From assembly GCA_910585545.1 (NCBI GenBank), contig CAJUFN010000003.1:74984-138983 (forward strand): 64,000 bases of DNA, given 5' to 3'. Every line of letters begins with the position of its first letter. Positions within the stretch are counted from its first letter, which is position 1. Positions 1 through 9,530 of this stretch are shown piece by piece. The notes under the pieces are model-generated. The model was given only the letters and a program-made list of their open reading frames with translations, had not been told where the DNA came from and searched no databases. The DNA is from an uncultured Lachnospiraceae bacterium. GTDB taxonomy: Bacteria > Bacillota > Clostridia > Lachnospirales > Lachnospiraceae. The position numbers and the translations under genes are program-made.

Positions 1-53
1 ACCCGCGACCCTCGCCTTGGCAAGGCGATACTCCACCACTGAGCCACTCGTGC
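1..53 (-). tRNA. tRNA-Gly (GCC), 3' end cut by window edge
   Basis: Read on the minus strand the gene begins GCACGAGTGGCTCAGTGGTG and has the anticodon loop TTGCCAA, giving anticodon GCC (glycine). The T arm and the 3' acceptor strand lie beyond base 1. The visible part is identical to the complete copy at 111-182, so this is the second of two tandem tRNA-Gly genes. Confidence 0.93.
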
Positions 54-110
54 ATAATTAACAATTATTTAGTTTTAAGCTCCAGTCTTTTATCTGACCT
101 TCTGCTTGAA

Positions 111-182
111 AGCACGAGACGGGATTCGAACCCGCGACCCTCGCCTTGGCAAGGCGATACTCCACCACTGAGCCACTCGTGC
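111..182 (-). tRNA. tRNA-Gly (GCC)
   Basis: Complete 72-nt cloverleaf on the minus strand. The acceptor stem is GCACGAG paired with CTCGTGC, the discriminator base is U, the anticodon loop is TTGCCAA (anticodon GCC) and the T loop is GGTTCGAATCC. No CCA is encoded. It is separated by 57 bp from an identical copy at the window edge, so the two probably form one transcript. Confidence 0.97.
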
Positions 183-292
183 ATTTTTACTTTACTTGTT
201 GCGAACAATAGATACTATACTATATACATCTTATTTTGTCAATGGTTTTTAAAATTTTATTTTTTATTTCAATCATGCGTTTCAACAAGGTA

Positions 293-322
293 TTGTGAAT
301 GGTAAATGACATATTGTATAAT
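293..322 (+). promoter_or_regulatory. Probable sigma-A promoter of the LUD gene
   Basis: TTGTGA at 293-298 and TATAAT at 317-322 are separated by 18 bp and lie about 50 bp before the start codon at 374. It is the only good match in the gap between the tRNA genes and the LUD gene. Confidence 0.45.
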
Positions 323-373
323 ATCTATGTATAATATTTATAAGTATTTTCATTTCCAGAGGAGGCATTACAT

Positions 374-1012
374 ATGAATGAGATAAAAAAAGAAGCCAGG
401 AAGCGCCAGGCGCAATCCATTATCAAAAATTTGGAAAAGCGTAATATGGAAGGTTATTACTATCCAACCTGTGAAGAAGCAAGGAATGCTATTCTTAGCT
501 GGATTCCGGATGGTGCATCTGTTACCTGGGGAGGCTCTGAATCTATTAAAGAATGCGGTCTTTTAGATGCCCTTAAAAACGGAAATTATGAGGTGCTTGA
601 CCGCTCTAACGCAAGGACTAAAGAGGAACAGCGCGCCTATCTTCAAAAAGCAGTCGGAGCTGACTATTTCTTTATGAGTTCTAATGCAGTTACTTTAGAT
701 GGTCAGCTAGTTAATATTGATGGCAATGGCAATCGCGTTGCATGTCTTATTAATGGACCTAAATACGTAGTTCTCGTTGTCGGCATGAACAAAATCGTTT
801 CTGATGTCGAAAGCGCCGTACCACGTATCCGCAATATCGCATCCCCACCGAATGGCGTACGTTTACATACAAACACACCTTGCGAAATTACCGGAAAATG
901 TGGTGACTGCCATGCACCGGGATGTATGTGCAGCCAGATTGTAATCACAAGACACAACCGCCATACAGGACGTATCAAAGTCGTATTCGTGGGTGAAGAA
1001 CTCGGCTATTAA
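374..1012 (+). CDS. LUD-domain (LutC/YkgG-like, DUF162) protein
   Basis: 212-residue protein of the LUD family, which includes LutC of the lactate-oxidising LutABC complex. Most of the chain (about residues 10-205) is one LUD domain, with the typical VTWGGSES and VVLVVGMNKIV segments. Near the C-terminus is a cysteine cluster (CEITGKCGDCHAPGCMC) seen in the stand-alone clostridial subgroup. No lutA or lutB lies beside it, so the exact role is open; stand-alone LUD proteins are commonly labelled lactate utilization protein without direct proof. The start has GAGGAGG at a good distance. The stop codon abuts a palindrome. Confidence 0.85.
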   Translation: MNEIKKEARKRQAQSIIKNLEKRNMEGYYYPTCEEARNAILSWIPDGASVTWGGSESIKECGLLDALKNGNYEVLDRSNARTKEEQRAYLQKAVGADYFFMSSNAVTLDGQLVNIDGNGNRVACLINGPKYVVLVVGMNKIVSDVESAVPRIRNIASPPNGVRLHTNTPCEITGKCGDCHAPGCMCSQIVITRHNRHTGRIKVVFVGEELGY

Positions 1013-1056
1013 AATTTTGCGTCAGAGGGTTTTTAAAAAGCCTCTGACGCAAAATT
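1013..1056. repeat. Dispersed palindrome, copy 1 (possible terminator)
   Basis: A 44-bp palindrome with one G-G mismatch (1029/1040). Its core arm is GTCAGAGGG followed by TTTTT, then AAAAA and the complement. Outer arms are AATTTTGC and GCAAAATT. It starts directly after the LUD stop codon and could act as its terminator. Related copies lie at 1304-1345 and 49896-49943. Confidence 0.8.
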
Positions 1057-1303
1057 AGCCTTTCGGACTATTCAGGCAACTCCTTTTCCTTGTATTTTCA
1101 ATGTTTTTTAATGATTTCCTTACCATAATCTATCATGAACACGCCTTTAATATTGCTTCATCCTAAATTGTTCCTCAGACTCAAACTATTTTTTCCAATA
1201 TATGATACTTTTTCTATCTTATCCTACTATTTATCCGCTTAAACTCTTTCTGACAATTCGCTTGACTTTTTATTCCCAACTCATAAAATTCTTAATTATA
1301 GTT
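1057..1303. other. Gene-free gap between two palindrome copies
   Basis: AT-rich sequence between the convergent LUD and LURP-one genes. I see no open frame with a ribosome site, no tRNA and no further repeat in it. Both ends are bounded by copies of the same palindrome, so a decayed insertion is possible but not shown. Confidence 0.5.
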
Positions 1304-1345
1304 AATTAGCGTCAGAGGGTTTTTAAAAACCCTCTGACGCTAATT
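1304..1345. repeat. Dispersed palindrome, copy 2 (possible terminator)
   Basis: A perfect 42-bp palindrome centred on TTTTTAAAAA, with core arm GTCAGAGGG and outer arm AATTAGC. It ends one base before the stop codon of the minus-strand gene at 1347, so it can terminate that gene. Confidence 0.85.
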
Positions 1346-1346
1346 T

Positions 1347-1817
1347 CTAATTTCGTGAGCATTTCTCAGCATCCAGTGCCAGCACAAACATTAAGACTCC
1401 TAATGCGTCTTTGGGTTCTGCCACATCGATGACATAAGTATCTGTCAATTTAAATATTTGCTTTGATATTTCCGCCACTTTATTGCCATCTGCGGCAGTG
1501 ATGGTATAGTCCCATTCCAGCCATTCTCCTTCAATACTCCAATCATAATAATCAATCTTATATTGCGGCTTGAAAAATGCAAATTCTTTGCTGATACTGC
1601 CTACATATGTTTCTCCAAAATACATTTCAAATTTAGGCATAAATGTCATCATTTTTTCTTTCACTGTCCCAACTTCTATGCCATTCATATCATAAATTTT
1701 CAGACAATGTCCCCATGAAAATTCTCCCTTGACTTCATAGACGATGTTACCAAATTCATCATAAATGTCATAGCTGTCAAACCATGAAAACATCCGTTGT
1801 TTAAAAAGCAATTTCAT
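1347..1817 (-). CDS. LURP-one-related family protein
   Basis: 156-residue protein with the twelve-stranded tubby-like LURP-one fold expected over its full length: an N-terminal LFKQRMFSW segment, alternating strands such as YDIYDEFGNIVYEVKGEF and LKIYDMNG, and a C-terminal hydrophobic helix (ALGVLMFVLALDA). Bacterial members such as YxjI are of unknown function; ligand or membrane-lipid binding is only inferred from the tubby fold. No signal peptide is visible. The ATG is preceded by AGGAG at 8 bp. It is monocistronic and converges on the LUD gene. Confidence 0.8.
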   Translation of the reverse strand: MKLLFKQRMFSWFDSYDIYDEFGNIVYEVKGEFSWGHCLKIYDMNGIEVGTVKEKMMTFMPKFEMYFGETYVGSISKEFAFFKPQYKIDYYDWSIEGEWLEWDYTITAADGNKVAEISKQIFKLTDTYVIDVAEPKDALGVLMFVLALDAEKCSRN

Positions 1818-1928
1818 AATTCATTCTCCTAACACAGATTTAATTTAGCCGCTGATCGGATTCTTACTTCCGATTTTTACCAGAAAATGCAAGGGCAAGA
1901 TAACAATCCTGCCCCAGCTCATAAAATC

Positions 1929-3713
1929 TTATTCTTCTTCTAATTTTGCCAGTTCCAGCCCCAATTCCTGAAGCTGTACCGCATCTGCCCCGCTTGGTGC
2001 GTTCGTAAGGAGACATGATGCATCTTTGATCTTCGGGAATGCGATGACATCACGGATGCTATCTGCTTTTGCCATCAACATAACGATACGGTCAAGTCCA
2101 TACGCAAGTCCGGCATGCGGAGGCACCCCATATTTGAATGCCTCAAGCAGGAAACCGAATTTTTCCTGTGCCTGTTCCGGTGTAAATCCAAGGCATTCAA
2201 ACATCTTACTCTGAATATCATTCTGGAAGATACGGACGCTTCCGCCGCCGATTTCATTTCCGTTAAGAACGATATCATAAGCTTTTGCACGCACTCTTCC
2301 AAGATCTGTTTCCAAATATTCCAAATCCTCTTCCATCGGCATCGTAAACGGATGATGCATTGCCGTGTATCGTCCTTCTTCCTCGCTCCATTCAAAGAGT
2401 GGGAATTCCGTAATCCAAAGGAATTTAAATTCATCTTTATCAAATAATTCTAATTGTTTTGCAAGTTCCAGACGAAGTGCGCCAAGTACATCCCACACAA
2501 GTTTTGTCTTGTCTGCTGCAAACAATAACAAGTCGCCATTCTCACCATCCATTGCTTTGATAAGCGCCGTCATCTCATCTTCCTTCATGAATTTTGCAAA
2601 GGATGATTTCACGCTGCCATCTTCCTGAATCGCAATATATGCAAGCCCTTTTGCACCATAACCTTTCGCAAATTCCACAAGCTTATCGATTTTCTTTCTT
2701 GGCATTGCGCCCTGCCCTTTGACGTTAATACCTCTTACAGAACCGCCATTTTCAATAGCGCCTTTAAACACAACGAATTCGCAGTCTTTTACGACTTCTG
2801 TCACATCCGTAAGTTCCATTCCAAAACGAACATCCGGTTTATCAGAACCAAAACGATCCATTGCTTCCTGCCATGTCATACGCGGAATCGGAAGCGGCAC
2901 TTCAATATTCATAATATCTTTAAATAATCTTGCCAGCAACCTTTCATTTACATCAATGACATCATCAATATCCACGAAAGACAATTCCATATCGATCTGT
3001 GTAAATTCCGGCTGGCGGTCTGCACGCAAATCCTCGTCACGGAAACATTTCGCGATCTGGAAATAACGGTCGCATCCGGAGCACATCAAAAGCTGCTTGA
3101 ACAGCTGCGGTGACTGCGGAAGCCCGTAAAAGCTTCCCAGATGTACACGGCTTGGTACAAGGTAATCTCTTGCCCCTTCCGGTGTCGTCTTTCCTAAGAT
3201 CGGCGTTTCGATTTCAAGGAAACCTTCTTCAGTTAAAAACTGGCGCGTCAATGTAGACACCTGGCTTCTAAGAAGCAGGTTTCTCTGCAAATCAGGTCTT
3301 CTGATATCGAGGAAACGATATTTCAGACGAAGTTCCTCCTTTGTCTTGCTGTTCTCCTCAATCGGAAACGGCGGCGTCTCAGATTCAGATAAAATACGAA
3401 GCTCCTCTACACGAATCTCAATCTCACCCGTTGCGATATTTTCATTCACAGCACCGGAACGCGCTTCCACTTTTCCCACTGCCGCGATAACGAATTCACT
3501 TCTAAGCTTTGCAGCCTTTTCTTTTAACTGTTCATTTTCTTCAAAAATAAGCTGTAAGATACCAGAACGGTCTCTCAAATCCACAAATACAATTCCGCCT
3601 TTGTTACGGTTTTTCTGAACCCAGCCCATAACAGTAACGCTCTCTCCAATATTTGCTTTGCTAAGCTCTGCACACCTATGGCTTCTTTTCAAGCCACGCA
3701 TTGTCTCTGCCAT
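1929..3713 (-). CDS. aspS: Aspartyl-tRNA synthetase
   Basis: 594 residues, a class II synthetase of bacterial type that charges tRNA-Asp. An N-terminal OB-fold anticodon-binding domain (SVTVMGWVQKNRNKGGIVFV) is followed by the catalytic core with the motif 2 region FRDEDLRADRQPEFTQID, a GAD insertion and the C-terminal motif 3 GLAYGLDRIVMLM. The open frame extends upstream to 3791, but GGAGGG lies 7 bp before the ATG at 3713 and homology begins there, so that start is chosen. It is the last gene of the hemZ-hisS-aspS operon, 19 bp after hisS. Confidence 0.97.
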   Translation of the reverse strand: MAETMRGLKRSHRCAELSKANIGESVTVMGWVQKNRNKGGIVFVDLRDRSGILQLIFEENEQLKEKAAKLRSEFVIAAVGKVEARSGAVNENIATGEIEIRVEELRILSESETPPFPIEENSKTKEELRLKYRFLDIRRPDLQRNLLLRSQVSTLTRQFLTEEGFLEIETPILGKTTPEGARDYLVPSRVHLGSFYGLPQSPQLFKQLLMCSGCDRYFQIAKCFRDEDLRADRQPEFTQIDMELSFVDIDDVIDVNERLLARLFKDIMNIEVPLPIPRMTWQEAMDRFGSDKPDVRFGMELTDVTEVVKDCEFVVFKGAIENGGSVRGINVKGQGAMPRKKIDKLVEFAKGYGAKGLAYIAIQEDGSVKSSFAKFMKEDEMTALIKAMDGENGDLLLFAADKTKLVWDVLGALRLELAKQLELFDKDEFKFLWITEFPLFEWSEEEGRYTAMHHPFTMPMEEDLEYLETDLGRVRAKAYDIVLNGNEIGGGSVRIFQNDIQSKMFECLGFTPEQAQEKFGFLLEAFKYGVPPHAGLAYGLDRIVMLMAKADSIRDVIAFPKIKDASCLLTNAPSGADAVQLQELGLELAKLEEE

Positions 3714-3732
3714 GTTTCTTCCCTCCAATATA

Positions 3733-4998
3733 TTATAATTGTTCCACTGAATCACGATAACAGTCCGTGATATTCTCATATCCGTCTGCAATCAGCTGAT
3801 CCTTCTGGAATTTTTTATTCTTCTTCATATTCGCAATCAGCACCTGTCTTCCCTGCGCACGATCTTCTTTCGCCATCGCAAGAACTTTTAAGATGCCCGC
3901 CTGATGCATTCCTTTTTCAATCAAATACGCTTTCTTCTCACCTTTTCTTGGAACCTCATATCCATTTTCCAATAAAAGCATAACGATTCGCTCGAAACCA
4001 ATGGAAAATCCACAAGCCGGCGTATCCTGACCGGTAAATTTGCCAATCATCTTATCGTAACGACCGCCGCCTGCCACAGAACCGCCAAACTCATCCATCG
4101 TCACCTCGAAAATGGTTCCGGTATAGTAAGACTGTCCTCGTACCATAGTTGGGTCAAACTCTACTTTAAAGTCTGCCTCTTTTGCGCTTTCTACGCTGGA
4201 AATGATAAGTTCCATTCCATCCGCAATCTTTTCGTCCAGGAATCCTTTCAATTTTTCTTTACAGTAACGGATTCCTTCTATGTCCCCGCTGATTTCATCA
4301 AATAACGCTAAATACGTATCCACATTCTCCTGCGTATATCCCATCTCGACAAGCTCTGCGCCAACACCTTCGGCACCGATCTTATCCATCTTATCCAGGA
4401 TAATAAATACTTCATCATAATCTTCTTCTTTAAATCCGCTGTATCCTGCCATGGCTTTCAAAATATTGCGGTCATTGATACGCACGGTAAAATTATGGAA
4501 ATCCATTTTACCAAGCATCGCCGTCGTAGCCAGAATCAACTCGATTTCTGCAAGATTCCCAGGCTCGCCCAGGATATCGATATCACACTGCATAAACTGG
4601 CGGAAGCGCCCTCTCTGCGGACGGTCTGCACGCCATACATTTCCAATCTGCAATGCCTTAAACGGAGACGGCAGATCATTGGCATGGTTTGCATAATATC
4701 TCGCAAGCGGCACAGTCAAATCATAACGAAGACCTCCATCCACCAAATCGATCTCTTCTTTTGCGGCATCGATTTTTAATTTCTCGCCGCGCTTTAAAAT
4801 CTTGAAAATCAGTTTTTCATTATCTCCGCCCTGCTTACTGCAAAGGTTCTCAATATGCTCCACACATGGAGTCTCCATCGATGTAAATCCAAACGTTTTA
4901 TACGTATCTTTAATCATCTGGATGACATAATCGCGGATTTCCATCTCTCTTGGGAGCATGTCTTTCATGCCGGTTACCGGTTTTTTCTTCAATGCCAT
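3733..4998 (-). CDS. hisS: Histidyl-tRNA synthetase
   Basis: 421 residues, class II synthetase for histidine. Visible are motif 1 near the N-terminus (YTSMETP-type segment after GMKDMLPREMEIRDYV), motif 2 in the GNVWRADRPQRGRFRQF segment with QCDIDILG after it, the histidine-site signature GGRYDKMIGKF and motif 3 ACGFSIGFERIVMLL, then an anticodon-binding domain. The ATG at 4998 has AGGAG at 7 bp; the ATG two codons earlier is too close to it. The first bases overlap the end of hemZ by 10 bp, which points to translational coupling. Confidence 0.97.
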   Translation of the reverse strand: MALKKKPVTGMKDMLPREMEIRDYVIQMIKDTYKTFGFTSMETPCVEHIENLCSKQGGDNEKLIFKILKRGEKLKIDAAKEEIDLVDGGLRYDLTVPLARYYANHANDLPSPFKALQIGNVWRADRPQRGRFRQFMQCDIDILGEPGNLAEIELILATTAMLGKMDFHNFTVRINDRNILKAMAGYSGFKEEDYDEVFIILDKMDKIGAEGVGAELVEMGYTQENVDTYLALFDEISGDIEGIRYCKEKLKGFLDEKIADGMELIISSVESAKEADFKVEFDPTMVRGQSYYTGTIFEVTMDEFGGSVAGGGRYDKMIGKFTGQDTPACGFSIGFERIVMLLLENGYEVPRKGEKKAYLIEKGMHQAGILKVLAMAKEDRAQGRQVLIANMKKNKKFQKDQLIADGYENITDCYRDSVEQL

Positions 4999-6431
4999 AA
5001 CCATTCTCCTTTTCGCTCTATCATCTCATCAATCCGATTGATGTATTCTTTCAAATCTTTGACATTCTCGGTGCGTTCGATCCGATACTGTATCTGCCCA
5101 TCTATTTCCTTGGGGAACACAATCTTCGTGCTCGCACCGGCCCCGCAGGCGACAATCGTCTGCTTCTCTTCCATAATAAGTATATTGTATATTCCGGCTT
5201 TGTCAACCTTTGCATAGCCAACATTTTCAAAACTTCCGGCAATATTTTTCTGACGGTACAAATAATAAGGCGTCATGTCCATTTCTTTCGCCGCATCCTG
5301 CGCCATAACGATCATTTCTTCGAGTATCGCCGCTCTTTCTTTTTCCTGACTGGCGCTGCATTTGAATTCTTCTAACTGATTCAGCTTAGAAGCACGTTTA
5401 ATCGCAAGCGAATGTACCGTAAGATTATCCGGCGACAACGCCTTAATCTTCGCAAGCGTATCTTCCATATCTTCTACAGTTTCCCCGGGCAAGCCGGCAA
5501 TCAAATCCATATTAATATTGTCAAAGCCAAGCTCTCTTGCCATCTCATAGATGCTTACAACATCTTCCACCGTATGCCGTCTCCCAATCAAATCCAACGT
5601 CTTTTGCTGCATCGTCTGGGGATTGATTGAAATCCGGTTAATCTTATGGTTTCTCAAAACTTCCAGTTTTTCCTTCGTAATGCTGTCCGGACGCCCTGCC
5701 TCCACCGTAAATTCAATCAGATGCTCATAAGAAAACGTTTCTTCCATATGAGTGAGAAGCCTATCCATCTGCTGCGGCGTCAAAGTCGTCGGAGTACCGC
5801 CTCCAATGTAAATCGTATTTAGTTTTTTATGTCTGGAAATCTCACCCACATAAGAAAGTTCCTTACAAAGCGCATCCAGATAATCCTCCACATATTTCTG
5901 AAACGATGCAAGCGGATAAGACGTAAAGGAACAGTAAATACAAGTTGTCGGGCAAAATGGAATTCCCACATACAAGCTGTATCCCTCCTTATAATCCAGC
6001 TGTTCTAATAATACTTTTTCACGCTTCGCAATATCAAGACCAAGCTGTGCCTTTTCACGAGTCAGAAGATGCTTCTCCATCATCTCCGTCACAATATCTG
6101 CTTCCTCTTTTCCCTCCTCAAGAGCCTTCATCATAATCTTCGTCGGACGAATCCCGGTTAAGATTCCCCATGCAAGCTCCTTGCCTGTAAATTCCTGAAA
6201 CTTCCGGTACATTTTTACATTCACATAATGTTTACGCTCTTTTCGCTCTGCAAAAGCTTCGATCTGTGCATTTTCTACCCGGAAAATCTCCTGCCCATCT
6301 CTCACAATACGAATCAAAAGCGTTTGTTCTTTATCTATGTACTGCTTCAATTCCTCCCCGGGAAAGAAAGCCTTTGCCATATGATATACATCATACGGAT
6401 AAATCTCATTTTGAAAAAATAACTCTATCAT
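4989..6431 (-). CDS. hemZ: HemZ, coproporphyrinogen III oxidase-like radical SAM protein
   Basis: 480 residues. The N-terminal about 150 residues are typical of the clostridial HemZ group, followed by a radical SAM core with the cluster motif CPTTCIYC (three cysteines plus an aromatic residue) and the glycine-rich IYIGGGTPTTL. The C-terminal HemN-like region ends with a Trp-Leu-Trp-His tail. HemN-type enzymes decarboxylate coproporphyrinogen oxidatively without oxygen; for HemZ in an anaerobe without other haem genes in view this is inference, as relatives include haem chaperones and other SAM enzymes. Sits between the MBL hydrolase and hisS. Confidence 0.9.
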   Translation of the reverse strand: MIELFFQNEIYPYDVYHMAKAFFPGEELKQYIDKEQTLLIRIVRDGQEIFRVENAQIEAFAERKERKHYVNVKMYRKFQEFTGKELAWGILTGIRPTKIMMKALEEGKEEADIVTEMMEKHLLTREKAQLGLDIAKREKVLLEQLDYKEGYSLYVGIPFCPTTCIYCSFTSYPLASFQKYVEDYLDALCKELSYVGEISRHKKLNTIYIGGGTPTTLTPQQMDRLLTHMEETFSYEHLIEFTVEAGRPDSITKEKLEVLRNHKINRISINPQTMQQKTLDLIGRRHTVEDVVSIYEMARELGFDNINMDLIAGLPGETVEDMEDTLAKIKALSPDNLTVHSLAIKRASKLNQLEEFKCSASQEKERAAILEEMIVMAQDAAKEMDMTPYYLYRQKNIAGSFENVGYAKVDKAGIYNILIMEEKQTIVACGAGASTKIVFPKEIDGQIQYRIERTENVKDLKEYINRIDEMIERKGEWLWH

Positions 6432-6467
6432 AAACTCCTAACCTCCCAAAAAGAACAGGTCAATTTC

Positions 6468-6508
6468 TAATTAAGGACGTAGACTCTTTTAAAATCTACG
6501 TCCCCAAT
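6468..6508 (-). terminator. Hairpin abutting the MBL gene stop
   Basis: GGACGTAGA (6475-6483) pairs with TCTACGTCC (6495-6503) around a TTTTAAAA loop, flanked by AATT on both sides. It starts directly after the stop of the MBL gene and precedes hemZ. It has the same design as the palindromes at 1013 and 1304 but a different sequence, and probably acts as a partial terminator inside the operon. Confidence 0.6.
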
Positions 6509-7129
6509 TTAAATAAATGGATTCCTTTCTTTCTCGAATCCGATCGTTGTTTCCTCCATATGACCTGGATAGACTCTTGTTTCCTCCGGCAATATCAACA
6601 ACTTTTCACGAATGCTTCGTATCAGTGTAGATGTACTTCCGGTCGGAAAATCTGTTCTGCCGACGGACTGCATAAATAATGTATCGCCGCTGAACAGCAC
6701 ATTCTCATCTTTTTCATAATAACAACAGCCGCCTTTTGTATGTCCCGGCGTGTGAATAATACGAAATTCAAATCCTGCCGTCGAAAGGATTTCTCCATCT
6801 CTTAATCCGACCGCTTTTTCAAACGTATAAGCCGCGCCAAACATTGCGCTTAAATTCTCCTGCTCATTTTTCAGGACTTCCACTTCCATCACATGCGCAT
6901 ACACCGGCACCGGAAATTCCCTAAGGACTGCATCCACGCCTCCGATATGGTCGATATGTCCATGGGTCAAAAGTACCGCTCTGACTTCCAGACCTTCTTC
7001 TTTGATATGGCTGCAAACATAGTCCGGAAACGCTGCCGGATCTACAATGACCGCTTCCTTTGTCTCTTCATTTACCGCCACATAAACATTGGTTCCAAAA
7101 CTTCCAAGTACAAAGCGTTCTATCTTCAT
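6509..7129 (-). CDS. MBL-fold metallo-hydrolase (glyoxalase II-like)
   Basis: 206 residues of a small metallo-beta-lactamase fold. The metal ligands are visible: THGHIDH near residue 57, HTPGHT, SGDTLF and a C-terminal PGH. This length and motif order fit the GloB/YcbL type of thioesterase-like hydrolases. In many Lachnospiraceae it sits between relA and hemZ, as here, but its substrate is unknown. It follows relA by 57 bp and is followed by a hairpin. Confidence 0.9.
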   Translation of the reverse strand: MKIERFVLGSFGTNVYVAVNEETKEAVIVDPAAFPDYVCSHIKEEGLEVRAVLLTHGHIDHIGGVDAVLREFPVPVYAHVMEVEVLKNEQENLSAMFGAAYTFEKAVGLRDGEILSTAGFEFRIIHTPGHTKGGCCYYEKDENVLFSGDTLFMQSVGRTDFPTGSTSTLIRSIREKLLILPEETRVYPGHMEETTIGFEKERNPFI

Positions 7130-7186
7130 ATCAAGTATTCTCCCGTCAACTCTTGGTCCAAATCACAACAACTCTTCCCAATGCAT

Positions 7187-9490
7187 CTATCCAACATTAC
7201 GCTCAATATCCAATACACCCGGCAATTTTCTAAGCTTATCGATCGCCCTTGCCAGCTCCTCACGGCCATGCACAATGAAGCCCATTTCAATCGTAGCCGT
7301 TCCCTGCTTGTTTGTACGAACATTCATCGATTTTACATCCATCTTCATCTCGGTAAATACTTTCGAGATTTCCATCAAAAGCCCCTGCTGATCATTGGCA
7401 TACATTTTAATCTCCGCCATATACTGTCCAACAGATTCTTCTGCAGTCGCCTCCCATTCCGCCTCGATGAGACGTACACGTTCTGTTTCTGACAAATGCA
7501 AGATATTGATACAATCTGTGCGATGGATGGTCATGCCTCGTCCCCTGGTCACAAATCCTACAATCTCGTCACCCGGAACCGGATTACAGCATCTTGAAAA
7601 TCTTACCGCAATATCATCAATCCCCTTCACGACAATACCACTCTTCGATTTTGCAATATGCACTTTACGCTTCGCAGCTTCATTTACCTTCTCCAGAATC
7701 GTCTCGTCCGTGATCTCTTCTTTATGGTCTTTTGTATATTCTTCCAGAAGGCGGTTTACTACCTGACCTTCCTTAAGACCGCCATGCCCAATCGCTGCCA
7801 GTACAGAATCCCAATCCTTAAAACCGTATTTTCTCTGTACGACCTGCATATATTTCGGCTTCGTAAGCTCACTCCATGTCAAAGCTTTCGCCTTGCAATA
7901 TGCCAGAATCAACTCTTTTCCGCGGATGATATTCTCTTCTTTAAATTCTTTCTTAAACCACTGATTAATCTTATTCTTCGCCTGCGTACTCTTTACGATC
8001 ATAAGCCAGTCGCGGCTTGGTCCTTTCGAATTCTGTGAAGTCAGTACTTCGATCCGATCCCCGTTTTGAATCTTATAATCAATATTTACAAGCTTGCCAT
8101 TGACCCTTGCGCCAACCATTTTATTGCCGACTGCCGAGTGAATCGCATAGGCAAAATCCACCGGCGTAGAGCCATTCGGCAGATTCTTCACATCACCATT
8201 CGGAGTGAAGCAATACACATCCTCGGCAAACAAATCCAAATCACCTTTCAACAGGCTTAGGAATTCTCTGTTATCCGTGTCCTGCTGCCACTCCAAAATC
8301 TGCCTCAGCCAACTAAGTTTTGCCTCTTCCTGCGCCTTGACATTTTTCTTGCCATCATTGGATTCTTTATATTTCCAATGCGCCGCAATACCATATTCCG
8401 CCGTCTTGTGCATCTCCTTTGTTCGGATTTGAATCTCAAAAGGCTGCCCCACTGCACTAATCAACGTCGTATGCAGCGACTGATACATATTCGGTTTTGG
8501 CATCGCAATATAATCTTTAAATCTTCCAGGCACCGGCGTATACATCTCATGAATCACGCCAAGCGCCGCATAACAATCCTTTACAGAATCCACGATAATA
8601 CGCACTGCAAACAAATCATAAATCTGATCCACCGTCTTATCCTGGTTCACCATCTTTTTATAAATACTAAAGAAATGTTTGACGCGCCCTTTCACCTCTG
8701 ACTTGATATCGCTGTTTTTCATATGCTCAGACACTTCTTCCACAATCTGTGCCACGAATTCTTCGCGCTCCGTCTTTCTCGCATTGATCTGCTGTACCAA
8801 GTCATAGAAAACTTCCGGCTGTGAGTAACGCAAAGACAAATCGTCAAGCTCCGTCTTAATCTTAGAAATACCAAGCCTTTGTGCAATCGGCGCATAGATA
8901 TCCATCGTCTCACGCGCCTTTTCTTTCTGCTTTTCCGGGCGCATAAACTGTAAAGTCCTCATATTATGCAGACGGTCTGCAAGCTTGATCAAAATAACGC
9001 GGATATCCTTTGCCATCGCAAGAAACATCTTACGAAGATTTTCTGCCTGAATCTCCAATTTATCCGAAGAATAGGAGAGCTGACCCAATTTTGTAACGCC
9101 GTCTACTAAAAGCGCCACTTCTTTGCCAAACTCCATTTCTATTTCCTGTTCTGTCATGACAGTATCTTCCACGACATCATGCAGAATTCCTGCCACGATC
9201 GTCTCTTTATCAAGCTCTAACTCAGCCAGTATCATTCCCACCCACAAAGGATGAATGATATACGCTTCTCCTGATTTACGGAATTGCCCCTCATGCGCTT
9301 CCCTCGCAATCTTATAAGCCTTTTCAATCATCGAAATGTCAGTGGATGGATGATATTTTCTCACCCGTTTAATTAAGGTATCATACAATACCTCCGGGTT
9401 TTGATAATCTTTGGGTGCCTTCACGGCATGACCATCAACGATTTCCAGACTATGGACATTACTCAAATCTTCTAATACGCTATTTGCCAT
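7187..9490 (-). CDS. relA: Bifunctional (p)ppGpp synthetase/hydrolase (RSH)
   Basis: 767 residues with full Rel architecture. An HD hydrolase domain (HPLWVGMILAEL, HDVVEDT, about residues 50-200) is followed by the synthetase domain (VKHFFSIYKKM, DLFAVRIIV, RFKDYIAMPKPNMYQSLHTT), a TGS domain near 390-450, a zinc-finger-like CCNPVPGDEIVGF segment and a C-terminal ACT domain (MEISKVFTEMKMDVKSMNVR). The intact HD motif implies both synthesis and breakdown of the alarmone. It lies between apt and the MBL gene, an order common in Firmicutes. A separate small synthetase is at 47866. Confidence 0.97.
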   Translation of the reverse strand: MANSVLEDLSNVHSLEIVDGHAVKAPKDYQNPEVLYDTLIKRVRKYHPSTDISMIEKAYKIAREAHEGQFRKSGEAYIIHPLWVGMILAELELDKETIVAGILHDVVEDTVMTEQEIEMEFGKEVALLVDGVTKLGQLSYSSDKLEIQAENLRKMFLAMAKDIRVILIKLADRLHNMRTLQFMRPEKQKEKARETMDIYAPIAQRLGISKIKTELDDLSLRYSQPEVFYDLVQQINARKTEREEFVAQIVEEVSEHMKNSDIKSEVKGRVKHFFSIYKKMVNQDKTVDQIYDLFAVRIIVDSVKDCYAALGVIHEMYTPVPGRFKDYIAMPKPNMYQSLHTTLISAVGQPFEIQIRTKEMHKTAEYGIAAHWKYKESNDGKKNVKAQEEAKLSWLRQILEWQQDTDNREFLSLLKGDLDLFAEDVYCFTPNGDVKNLPNGSTPVDFAYAIHSAVGNKMVGARVNGKLVNIDYKIQNGDRIEVLTSQNSKGPSRDWLMIVKSTQAKNKINQWFKKEFKEENIIRGKELILAYCKAKALTWSELTKPKYMQVVQRKYGFKDWDSVLAAIGHGGLKEGQVVNRLLEEYTKDHKEEITDETILEKVNEAAKRKVHIAKSKSGIVVKGIDDIAVRFSRCCNPVPGDEIVGFVTRGRGMTIHRTDCINILHLSETERVRLIEAEWEATAEESVGQYMAEIKMYANDQQGLLMEISKVFTEMKMDVKSMNVRTNKQGTATIEMGFIVHGREELARAIDKLRKLPGVLDIERNVG

Positions 9491-9530
9491 ACCAAATCCC
9501 CTTTCTCTTATTCCTTAAAAATAATCTGTT

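Noticed and set aside
1..182. Two identical 53-bp stretches, possible CRISPR-like or phage attachment repeats
   Set aside because: They are two copies of the same tRNA-Gly gene; no integrase is near and no further repeats follow.
7126..7323. 65-codon minus-strand frame between relA and the MBL gene
   Set aside because: Mostly overlaps the relA end in another frame, with no ribosome site or recognisable sequence.
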